This document shows positions 1 through 5,991 of a stretch of DNA of 8,527 nt, one piece after another. Numbering within the stretch: the first letter of the stretch is position 1; each line of letters opens with the position of its first letter. The notes beneath the pieces were generated by a model that was not told the DNA's origin, searched no databases, and worked only from the letters and a program-made list of their open reading frames with translations. The position numbers and the translations under genes were made by a program. Origin of the DNA: Thiomargarita sp. (GTDB taxonomy: Bacteria > Pseudomonadota > Gammaproteobacteria > Beggiatoales > Beggiatoaceae); the NCBI GenBank assembly GCA_030618965.1, contig JAUXCJ010000027.1:1-8527 (forward strand). Reading direction: 5' to 3'.

Positions 1-28
1 GAAGTGTCTTATTATCAATAGTATCCAT
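1..28 (-). CDS. Possible start of a leftward gene, cut by the window edge
   Basis: On the minus strand an ATG at 28-26 is preceded by GGAG with a 5-base gap, which is a good ribosome binding site. The frame then reads MDTIDNKTL and stays open to the edge. Only nine codons are visible, so no product can be named. The support is the well-placed ribosome binding site and the lack of any other gene in the first 180 bases. It could be a chance start in AT-rich DNA. Confidence 0.35.
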
Positions 29-183
29 ACATTCTCCATAAAATATAACTACTTATTACCAAGCAAATATGCCTTATATCCCCTTATTATTATACCCTAA
101 ATTCAGGAGTTTATACTTTAATATAAATAGAGCCAATTCTACCTATAATTAGATTATCATATAAATTTTCTCAGGCAAATAAA

Positions 184-414
184 TCACAATAATACCTCCC
201 GCTGCTCATATTCGCCTTGTTCTTCGCGTGTTAGCGGTTCACCTTCCCAAGCACCAGCAGTTCTCTCAAAAAAACCAGGAGTCCAACCTAAATCTTTTGG
301 CTTTTCATTGGATTCTACTTTTGTGATGGTATTCACAAAATCTAATGCGGAAAGGAGTTGATACAGTAATTGTGCTTTTTCTCTATCATTAACTTCAATA
401 ACAATTTGTTCCAT
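184..414 (-). CDS. Small antitoxin-like protein (76 aa), apparently without a toxin partner
   Basis: This is a short acidic soluble protein with no signal peptide or membrane segment. Residues 1-35 look like a beta-alpha unit starting MEQIVIEVND. The C-terminal half has the pattern PGFFE-T-G-W-GEPL-R--QGEYE-R (about residues 46-73). From memory, that pattern recurs in small proteins encoded just upstream of PIN-type toxins in cyanobacteria and sulfur bacteria, so an antitoxin role is inferred. The ATG at 414-412 has an AAAGG element about 12 bases upstream. No intact toxin follows: a GTG overlapping the stop codon opens only a 12-codon frame. It is divergent from the ABC exporter gene and may share control sites with it. 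It could instead be an orphan regulator or a hypothetical protein. Confidence 0.72.
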   Translation of the reverse strand: MEQIVIEVNDREKAQLLYQLLSALDFVNTITKVESNEKPKDLGWTPGFFERTAGAWEGEPLTREEQGEYEQREVLL

Positions 415-458
415 ATTGCTTTTTTACCTTTCATCTAATCAAAGAAACGAAAACATAT

Positions 459-487
459 TACAATGTATTGTATTTTGATATTATCAA
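459..487. promoter_or_regulatory. Two adjacent small palindromes in the divergent intergenic region
   Basis: TACAATGTATTGTA (459-472) has 6-base arms around GT, and TTGATATTATCAA (475-487) has 6-base arms around one T. They sit between the divergent antitoxin-like and ABC exporter genes, where a repressor site would be expected. The DNA is very AT-rich, so such palindromes can arise by chance. An operator role is inferred. Confidence 0.25.
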
Positions 488-507
488 TAATATATAGAAT
501 ACAGTCT

Positions 508-540
508 TTGACTGCGAAATGTAAGATATATTCATATATT
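508..540 (+). promoter_or_regulatory. Weak candidate promoter for the ABC exporter
   Basis: TTGACT at 508-513 is a good -35 match. The AT-rich stretch that follows has TATATT at 527-532 and again at 535-540, but neither is at the ideal 17-base spacing (13 and 21 bases). The region is the only one available upstream of the exporter gene at 567. The exact -10 box cannot be fixed by eye. Confidence 0.25.
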
Positions 541-566
541 TAATTTTTTAATTGATAGAGCACCCA

Positions 567-2357
567 ATGAGAACTCCCCTACACCAACGCCCCACCACTG
601 TTGTTCATAGTAATCGCAATGATCGCCAAAATTTGCGTGATATGTTGCCCTATATTTGGGATTATCGAGGACGGGTATTACTTGCTTTACTTTCTCTAGT
701 TTTGGCAAAAATTGCTAATGTTGCTATTCCTGTTGTACTTAAATATATTGTGGATACGCTTGATAAAGCGCAAGATGCTGCGCCCATATTACCGATTATT
801 TTATTACTCGCTTATGGTATTTTGCGCTTATTCTCTTCTCTTTTCAATGAATTGCGCGATGCTATTTTTGCCAGAGTGCGTTATCGTGCGATGCGTCGCT
901 TATCTAATAAGGTTTTAAAGCATTTACATGATTTATCGTTGCGTTTTCATTTGGAAAGACAAACTGGGGCGATTTCAAGAGATTTGGAGCGTGGTACTCG
1001 CAGCATCAGTTCTATTTTGAATTATATGATTTTTCAGATTATTCCTACTTTTGCCGAAATTACTCTCATTGCTCTGATACTATTCACACAATATGATTTG
1101 AAATTTTCGGTCATAATCTTGATTACTGTGATGATTTATATTGCTTTTACCTTAGCAGTCACAGAATGGCGGATGGAATTTAGGCATGTGATGAATGCTA
1201 AAGAATCCGAAGCTAATAATCAAGCTATTGATAGTTTAGTTAATTATGAAACTGTGAAATCCTTTGGGAATGAGGGATTAGAAACGCGGCGTTATGATGA
1301 AACTTTAGCCGAATGGGAAAATGCAGCGGTGAAAAGTAGAACCTCAATGTCTGTCCTGAATTTTGGACAATCCGCTATTATTGCCGTTGCTGTTACCTTA
1401 ATTATGATTTTTGCTAGTCAAGGCGTGGTTGATGGCAGCATGAGTTTAGGCGATTTGGTGCTCGTCAATGCTTTTTTATTGCAATTATTTATTCCTTTGA
1501 ATTTTTTAGGTGTTGTTTATCGTTCGATTAAATACGCTCTAGCTGATATGGATTTAATGTTTAAATTACTTGAAAAGCAACCTGATATTCAAGACGCAGC
1601 TAATGCTGGTACATTGTCTGTTGGAGATGGGGGCATTCGTTTTGAACAGGTGAATTTTCATTACCAAGCAGAGCGTTCGATTTTATCTAAACTCAGTTTT
1701 GAGATTCCACCTGGGCATAAGATTGCCATTGTTGGTACGAGTGGAGCGGGCAAGTCAACAATAGCCCGTTTATTGTTTCGTTTTTACGATGTCACTGGCG
1801 GCAGTATTGCCATTAATGGGCAAGATATTCGTAGCGTGACTCAAAAAAGTCTCCGCGCATCAATTGGAATCGTACCGCAAGATACTGTTTTATTTAATGA
1901 TACTATTTATTATAATATTGCATATGCTTGTCCAGAATCCAGCCAAGCAGAAATTATAAAAGCTGCTGAACTCGCTAATATTCACAAATTCATAAGTTCA
2001 TTACCTAAAGGCTATGACACAATAGTAGGAGAACGTGGCTTAAAACTTTCTGGCGGTGAAAAACAACGAGTAGCCATTGCCCGTGCTATTCTGAAAAATC
2101 CCAAAATCTTGGTATTTGATGAAGCAACCTCTTCTTTAGATTCTAAAACTGAAAAAATGATACAGGCGGCTTTAGCCAAAATTGCGGTGAATCGTACCAC
2201 ATTAGTAATTGCCCACCGTTTATCAACAATTATTGATGCCGAACAAATTTTAGTTATGGAACAAGGACAAATTGTTGAACGGGGAACACATACGGAATTA
2301 TTGAAAGTCGGTGGGGTTTACGCGCATTTGTGGATGTTGCAGCAGGAAGAGCTGTAA
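567..2357 (+). CDS. Atm1-type ABC exporter, fused permease and ATPase (596 aa)
   Basis: This is a half-transporter of the ABCB7/Atm1/HMT1 type, working as an inner-membrane homodimer. Family members export glutathione-linked sulfur or metal conjugates; the substrate here is not shown. The permease spans about residues 35-325. It carries Atm1-like signatures: HLHDLSLRFHLERQTGAISR, NYETVKSFGNE and GDLVLVNAFLLQLFIPLNFL. The nucleotide-binding domain has an A-loop Tyr near 366, Walker A GTSGAGKST (390-398), Q-loop Gln 438, signature LSGGEKQ (494-500), Walker B ILVFDE (514-519), D-loop SSLD and H-loop His 550. All key residues are intact and length is normal. I chose ATG 567 over the in-frame TTG at 552, because a GATAGAG element lies about 7 bases before 567 and nothing comparable precedes 552. 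It appears to be transcribed alone, since the next gene has its own promoter. Confidence 0.95.
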   Translation: MRTPLHQRPTTVVHSNRNDRQNLRDMLPYIWDYRGRVLLALLSLVLAKIANVAIPVVLKYIVDTLDKAQDAAPILPIILLLAYGILRLFSSLFNELRDAIFARVRYRAMRRLSNKVLKHLHDLSLRFHLERQTGAISRDLERGTRSISSILNYMIFQIIPTFAEITLIALILFTQYDLKFSVIILITVMIYIAFTLAVTEWRMEFRHVMNAKESEANNQAIDSLVNYETVKSFGNEGLETRRYDETLAEWENAAVKSRTSMSVLNFGQSAIIAVAVTLIMIFASQGVVDGSMSLGDLVLVNAFLLQLFIPLNFLGVVYRSIKYALADMDLMFKLLEKQPDIQDAANAGTLSVGDGGIRFEQVNFHYQAERSILSKLSFEIPPGHKIAIVGTSGAGKSTIARLLFRFYDVTGGSIAINGQDIRSVTQKSLRASIGIVPQDTVLFNDTIYYNIAYACPESSQAEIIKAAELANIHKFISSLPKGYDTIVGERGLKLSGGEKQRVAIARAILKNPKILVFDEATSSLDSKTEKMIQAALAKIAVNRTTLVIAHRLSTIIDAEQILVMEQGQIVERGTHTELLKVGGVYAHLWMLQQEEL

Positions 2358-2365
2358 TTGAATAT

Positions 2366-2394
2366 TTGACAAATAATAACAATAAACGTATAGT
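2366..2394 (+). promoter_or_regulatory. Sigma70-type promoter of the Phd/VapC toxin-antitoxin operon
   Basis: TTGACA (2366-2371, exact consensus) and TATAGT (2389-2394, five of six) are separated by exactly 17 bases. Transcription would start near 2401, about 30 bases before the antitoxin ATG. This is the clearest promoter in the window. Confidence 0.75.
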
Positions 2395-2412
2395 CTAGCC
2401 CGACTAGTCTAT
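2390..2412. promoter_or_regulatory. Palindromic operator candidate over the -10 box and start site
   Basis: ATAGTCTAG (2390-2398) and CTAGTCTAT (2404-2412) form an inverted repeat with one central mismatch around CCCGA. The same stretch also reads as a direct repeat, TAGTCTA at 2391-2397 and 2405-2411, 14 bases apart. It covers the -10 box and predicted start site. Phd-type antitoxins usually repress their own operon by binding such palindromes, so autoregulation is inferred. Confidence 0.55.
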
Positions 2413-2429
2413 CACAATGGTTGGATATT

Positions 2430-2684
2430 ATGAAAAATAATACATGGCAACTTCAAGATGCAAAAAGCAAATTTAGCCAGCTGGTTGAAAAAGCGATGCT
2501 TAATGAACCTCAATTTGTTACAAAATATGGAAATAATGCTGTAGTTATTCTTTCATTCAAAGACTACAAAAAAATCACCAAGCCTCAAACAGATTTAGTG
2601 ACATTTTTAAGAAACTCCCCACTTATCGAGGCTGAGTTAGATATTTCAAGAAACGGGGATTTACCAAGAAAAATTGAGTTATGA
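2430..2684 (+). CDS. Phd/YefM-family antitoxin (84 aa)
   Basis: This is the DNA-binding antitoxin of a type II pair. Residues 5-50 match the Phd/YefM fold, with WQLQDAKSKFSQLVEKA, then a segment reading FVTKYGNNAVVILSFKDY. Residues 52-84 form the tail expected to wrap the toxin, ending in an acidic and basic stretch (ELDISRNGDLPRKIEL) typical of antitoxins paired with PIN toxins. ATG 2430 is chosen over the in-frame TTG at 2421, because GGA sits about 6 bases before it and the family motif starts within a few residues. The stop overlaps the toxin start in ATGA, so the two are translationally coupled. It probably represses its own promoter through the palindrome at 2390-2412. Confidence 0.9.
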   Translation: MKNNTWQLQDAKSKFSQLVEKAMLNEPQFVTKYGNNAVVILSFKDYKKITKPQTDLVTFLRNSPLIEAELDISRNGDLPRKIEL

Positions 2685-3109
2685 AATTTCTTTTGGATAC
2701 TTGCGTAATCTCAGAACTCATCAGACGACAGCCAGATAAAAACGTTATTTCATGGATGCAAAGTCAAAATGAAAATAGCTTATATCTCAGTGTGCTAACA
2801 TTCGGTGAAATAGAAAAAGGTATAGAAAAAGCACCTGATGTAATCAGAAAAAAGCGTTTAAAACTATGGGTAGAAGAAGATTTAAAGAAACGCTTTGAAG
2901 GTAGAAGAATTCCTATAGATTTGGATGTTTCAGTAAAATGGGGAGAACTTCAAGGTGTTTCGGAGCTATTAGGAAAACCAATGCCTACTATTGATGGTCT
3001 TATTGCTGCTTCTGGAATTGTATATAATTGCATTGTAGTAACTAGAAATATTGCGGATATGGAGTCAAGTTCAGCCGAATTATTAAATCCGTGGTTAAAA
3101 ACTGCATAA
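2681..3109 (+). CDS. vapC: PIN-domain toxin, VapC/FitB-like ribonuclease (142 aa)
   Basis: This is the toxin of the pair, a Mg2+-dependent ribonuclease of the PIN superfamily that would be held inactive by the preceding antitoxin. The acidic active-site set is complete: Asp6 in LLDT, Glu43 in FGEIEKG, Asp105 in TIDGLIAA and Asp126 in TRNIADM. The N-terminus LLDTCVISELIRRQP and the 142-residue length are close to the FitB branch of VapC proteins. The start ATG overlaps the antitoxin stop by 4 bases and has only a weak ribosome binding site, as expected for coupled translation. The RNA target cannot be told from sequence. Nothing suggests inactivation. Confidence 0.93.
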   Translation: MKFLLDTCVISELIRRQPDKNVISWMQSQNENSLYLSVLTFGEIEKGIEKAPDVIRKKRLKLWVEEDLKKRFEGRRIPIDLDVSVKWGELQGVSELLGKPMPTIDGLIAASGIVYNCIVVTRNIADMESSSAELLNPWLKTA

Positions 3110-3113
3110 CATC

Positions 3114-3143
3114 TGAACTGTGATTTGAAAAAATCACAGTTCA
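3114..3143. terminator. Hairpin between the convergent toxin and pbpC genes
   Basis: A perfect 13-bp inverted repeat, TGAACTGTGATTT (3114-3126) and AAATCACAGTTCA (3131-3143), closes on a GAAA loop. It lies 4 bases after the toxin stop and 4 bases before the end of pbpC on the other strand, so it could end transcription both ways. Neither side has a long T run, so termination strength is uncertain. Confidence 0.7.
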
Positions 3144-3147
3144 AACA

Positions 3148-5331
3148 TTATTTCACATAAAACCGAACTCTCTCAGTTTGCAACGGCTCATCTCCTTCAA
3201 GCATCCAAACTCTTGCTTGTGCAATATGCGTTCCCCGTTTCAATGGCCATAAAAATTGACGCACTTCTGCCGGTGTATTGCCTATCACTTTGCCATCAAT
3301 TAGCCATTCTATTGAATCGGCTTCTAGTTGCGTTTTTGATAATTTCAACGCAAATGCTTCATATTCATCTGGAATACGTGGATCCATTGCTAGTTGTAAA
3401 CCTGGAGTAGGTTGTCTTAAACGCAAAGGGATTCCCATATTTTTATTTTCCGTTGTCATAATAGCTTTTACTGCTGGTTCTGTGCCTGCTATAAACCATT
3501 CTATTTTGCTTGGACAATTTGATGTCGCAGCTTGTCCAGTTGCGCGACAAATGTTGATTTTTAACAATTCTGGGCTTTTATATAAGGCTTGGGTTTCTTC
3601 ATAGCGATTCAGTTCTGCAAATACTCCTCGTAATACTAAAACTGCTCCTGAGCCGCCTGAGACTTTCGACATCGGTTGTTGATCTAAGTTCCCTAGCCAC
3701 ACGCCGACTGTGTAGCGATGATTGAAGCCGACTGACCAAGCATCTCTATAATCTGTTGAGGTTCCAGTTTTTACCGCTGTTTGAACTGGAAAGCGTAATA
3801 ATGCACTTCGACCAAATTCTAAATGTCGAGCATCGGAGTCTGATAATATATCGGCAATTATACTGCTTATTTCGGGGCTGAATACGCTACTGGATGATGA
3901 ACTTGCTTCATTGCGTAAGACTTTCAAAGGGCTAAACTTGCCTTGGTTTGCTAAGGTTGCGTAGGCTTGCACTAGTTCAAATAATGTAATGCCACCATTG
4001 CCTAAAGCTAAGCCATCTCCATAATAATCAGCTGATTCGGTTAAACTTTTCATGCCTAGTTGATGTAAACGCTGCAAAAATGTTTCCGTGCCAGTAAATT
4101 GAATGGTACGAATCGCCGGAATATTTAAAGAATTTCCTAGTGCATCGCGTAGGCGTAGTGGGCCATAATAATGGTGGCTATAATTACGATAGCTATGCAA
4201 GCCTGTGCCAACTGCTTCCGCCAAGGGGCTATCATTTATTAATGTCGCTGCCGTCCAGCCTTTTTCTAAAGCTAAAGCGTATAAAAACGGTTTCAGCGTT
4301 GAACCTGGCTGGCGTGGTGTTGTAACTGCATCAATTTGGTTGCCTACTGTATTAGTAACATTGCCTACCCAAGCTAGGATTTCATGGCTTTGATGATCAA
4401 CAACTAGCACTGCTCCATTATTAACATTTTTATGCCGCAAATTTTTGACCCGTTGATTCAGGATTTCTCCAACAGTGCGTTGGAGCTTGCCATCAAGGCT
4501 GGTTCGCAAACGTCCCAAAGTGTGTAAATCCTGAACTAGCTGCGATTCTTCAATATAATTAATAAAATGGCTAGCTTGTACCAGTAAATTAGAATCGCGC
4601 ACACGCAGCCGACTCTTTAATATATTGTCATAATCAGCTTTATTAATAATCCCCAAGTTCAATAAACGCACAGCAAGGCGATCAATCGGTGCTTCAATTT
4701 CTGAAGTGCCTCGACGTAAGTCTAAACGCCCGGGAGATCTGACTAAGACCGATAAGGCCATCATTTCTTTCATATTTAAAGTATCTAAATCCCGATCAAA
4801 ATAATAACGCGCTGCTTGTGCCACGCCGCGACGATTACTGGCATAAGGCACTTGATTGAGATAAAACTCTAAAATATCGGCCTTAGAAAAACGCTTTTCC
4901 ATTCGTGCCGCCTCAAAACCTTCTAACCAACGTGACCAAACAGTTCTAGGGCGTGGACGCAATATCCGCACCGTTTGTTCGCTGATCGTGCTAGCACCGC
5001 GTACCTGGCGTAAGGCCATGATATTTTGGAAAATAGCGTGCCAACGCGCCCACCAATCGGAACCATTATGTTGATAAAAACGCTTATCTTCGGCTAAGAT
5101 AAAAATTTGTTGCAACAGTTCAGGAATTTCATGCAATGGCCGATATTCATGAAGATTCCAATGATTTTGATAAGTAATCGTCAGCGGAGTGCCATAACGA
5201 TCAAGAATTTGAACTTTACTAACTGTGGAATTAGCTACCGATAAAGTTTTTGGTGGCGGAGCTAAATTATTAATAGTTATCCAAAAAAGTAGACCGCTAC
5301 TTATTAATGTTATCCAAATTAAATTTCGCAT
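3148..5331 (-). CDS. pbpC: Penicillin-binding protein 1C, bifunctional peptidoglycan synthase (727 aa)
   Basis: A class A penicillin-binding protein that polymerises and cross-links peptidoglycan in the periplasm. Residues 1-23 are a single membrane anchor (MRNLIWITLISSGLLFWITI). The glycosyltransferase domain (about 75-215) has catalytic Glu81 in AEDKRFYQHNGSDWW, GASTISEQ (112-119) and FSKADILEFYLN. The transpeptidase (about 305-575) has SxxK with Ser344 and Lys347 in PGSTLKP, SLN (401-403) and KTGTS (521-525). The C-terminal 125 residues, with CRATGQAATSNCP, match the PbpC-type tail. Length is close to E. coli PbpC. ATG 5331 is chosen because GAGGT lies just upstream; an in-frame ATG at 5385 would translate through a palindromic repeat. 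Odd points are Glu in GASTISEQ, where Gln or Met is usual, and a six-serine run near 477-482 with mixed codons. The usual alpha-2-macroglobulin neighbour is absent here. Confidence 0.93.
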   Translation of the reverse strand: MRNLIWITLISSGLLFWITINNLAPPPKTLSVANSTVSKVQILDRYGTPLTITYQNHWNLHEYRPLHEIPELLQQIFILAEDKRFYQHNGSDWWARWHAIFQNIMALRQVRGASTISEQTVRILRPRPRTVWSRWLEGFEAARMEKRFSKADILEFYLNQVPYASNRRGVAQAARYYFDRDLDTLNMKEMMALSVLVRSPGRLDLRRGTSEIEAPIDRLAVRLLNLGIINKADYDNILKSRLRVRDSNLLVQASHFINYIEESQLVQDLHTLGRLRTSLDGKLQRTVGEILNQRVKNLRHKNVNNGAVLVVDHQSHEILAWVGNVTNTVGNQIDAVTTPRQPGSTLKPFLYALALEKGWTAATLINDSPLAEAVGTGLHSYRNYSHHYYGPLRLRDALGNSLNIPAIRTIQFTGTETFLQRLHQLGMKSLTESADYYGDGLALGNGGITLFELVQAYATLANQGKFSPLKVLRNEASSSSSSVFSPEISSIIADILSDSDARHLEFGRSALLRFPVQTAVKTGTSTDYRDAWSVGFNHRYTVGVWLGNLDQQPMSKVSGGSGAVLVLRGVFAELNRYEETQALYKSPELLKINICRATGQAATSNCPSKIEWFIAGTEPAVKAIMTTENKNMGIPLRLRQPTPGLQLAMDPRIPDEYEAFALKLSKTQLEADSIEWLIDGKVIGNTPAEVRQFLWPLKRGTHIAQARVWMLEGDEPLQTERVRFYVK

Positions 5332-5357
5332 ATTTACCTCAAAAAATATTGGAGTGC

Positions 5358-5384
5358 TGGAGTGCAAGGTAACCTTGCACTCCA
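5358..5384. repeat. Near-perfect 27-base palindrome before pbpC, REP-like
   Basis: TGGAGTGCAAGGT (5358-5370) and ACCTTGCACTCCA (5372-5384) are exact complements around a single A. A partial copy, GGAGTGC, precedes it at 5351-5357. It sits between the end of the PIN gene and the pbpC start, both leftward. On the minus strand the hairpin is followed about 10 bases later by a T run, so it may attenuate read-through. Its GC is higher than its surroundings, suggesting a dispersed repeat. Confidence 0.7.
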
Positions 5385-5406
5385 AAACCTTATTCTTGGT
5401 ACTGTG

Positions 5407-5991
5407 CTAAAAAAATGTTTCTTGTATAAGTCGCTCAAGTACAATTTTTAAACTATTTAAATCAGTTTTCTTTTTTATATCTTTGAACTCTTTGCCACGA
5501 TCTTGAGTAATGAGCAAATAATCCTTTGCATAAGCATGACCAGCAATGAGCCAATCCACAGTTGCACCACATTTTTTCCCTTTGCCGGGCATCTCAGTTT
5601 TAGCATTTTGGAGTCCAAGGCAATTAATGCAGTCTTGACGTTTAAATTTATACCACTCTTCAGTTGTTGGGAATTGTTGAGCGATTAAATTCGCTGTCGC
5701 TTCGGCATGTTCTTCTTCAAATGATTCTACGCGAATCCCTTTAGAACTCAAAAATTGTGTGACAATCTTCTGATCATATTTATCTTTGAGAGATTGTTTT
5801 AAATCAAATAACTTTTCTGTATGCACAAGGCTGGAAACAACGAGATTAAATTCATACTGATCTTTCTCATTGAGTCGATTGACGTTATCACATATTTTAC
5901 CAAACTGTCTATCTCCAAAGACCGCATTTGTGTCAAATGCTAAAGTCACTTGACCTTTACATAACAATTGATAAAGCTCATCTATTTTCAT
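5407..5991 (-). CDS. PIN-domain nuclease, likely toxin/effector of the ATPase pair (194 aa)
   Basis: This is a probable PIN-superfamily ribonuclease. The acidic positions appear in the right order: Asp20 in LAFDTNAVFGD, Glu59 in SSLVHTEKLFD, Asp146 in ATVDWLIAGHAYA and Asp164 in LLITQDRGKEF. Between the second and third acids is an insert (about 112-141) with Cys121, Cys124 and Cys141, WYKFKRQDC and a Gly/Lys-rich PGKGKKC. This is not part of classical VapC and may bind metal or RNA. ATG 5991 is chosen over the in-frame ATG at 6030, because it places the first PIN strand normally and gives a 14-base overlap with the ATPase stop, typical of coupled translation. No membrane segment or signal is visible. 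The pairing resembles antitoxin-toxin order. A tRNA or mRNA target is inferred from the family only. Confidence 0.8.
   Translation of the reverse strand: MKIDELYQLLCKGQVTLAFDTNAVFGDRQFGKICDNVNRLNEKDQYEFNLVVSSLVHTEKLFDLKQSLKDKYDQKIVTQFLSSKGIRVESFEEEHAEATANLIAQQFPTTEEWYKFKRQDCINCLGLQNAKTEMPGKGKKCGATVDWLIAGHAYAKDYLLITQDRGKEFKDIKKKTDLNSLKIVLERLIQETFF

Noticed and set aside
552..566. TTG start for the ABC exporter
   Set aside because: No ribosome binding site precedes it, while the ATG at 567 has a purine-rich element about 7 bases upstream.
3213..4393. Several plus-strand frames of 61-108 aa inside pbpC
   Set aside because: They oppose a well-supported gene, have no recognisable motifs and overlap each other in different frames.
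5332..5385. Longer pbpC start at 5385
   Set aside because: The extra 18 residues are encoded by the palindromic repeat and would displace the membrane anchor; ATG 5331 has a strong GAGGT ribosome binding site.
5341..5406. Dedicated promoter for pbpC
   Set aside because: No convincing -35/-10 pair at proper spacing was found on the minus strand; read-through from the upstream pair remains possible.
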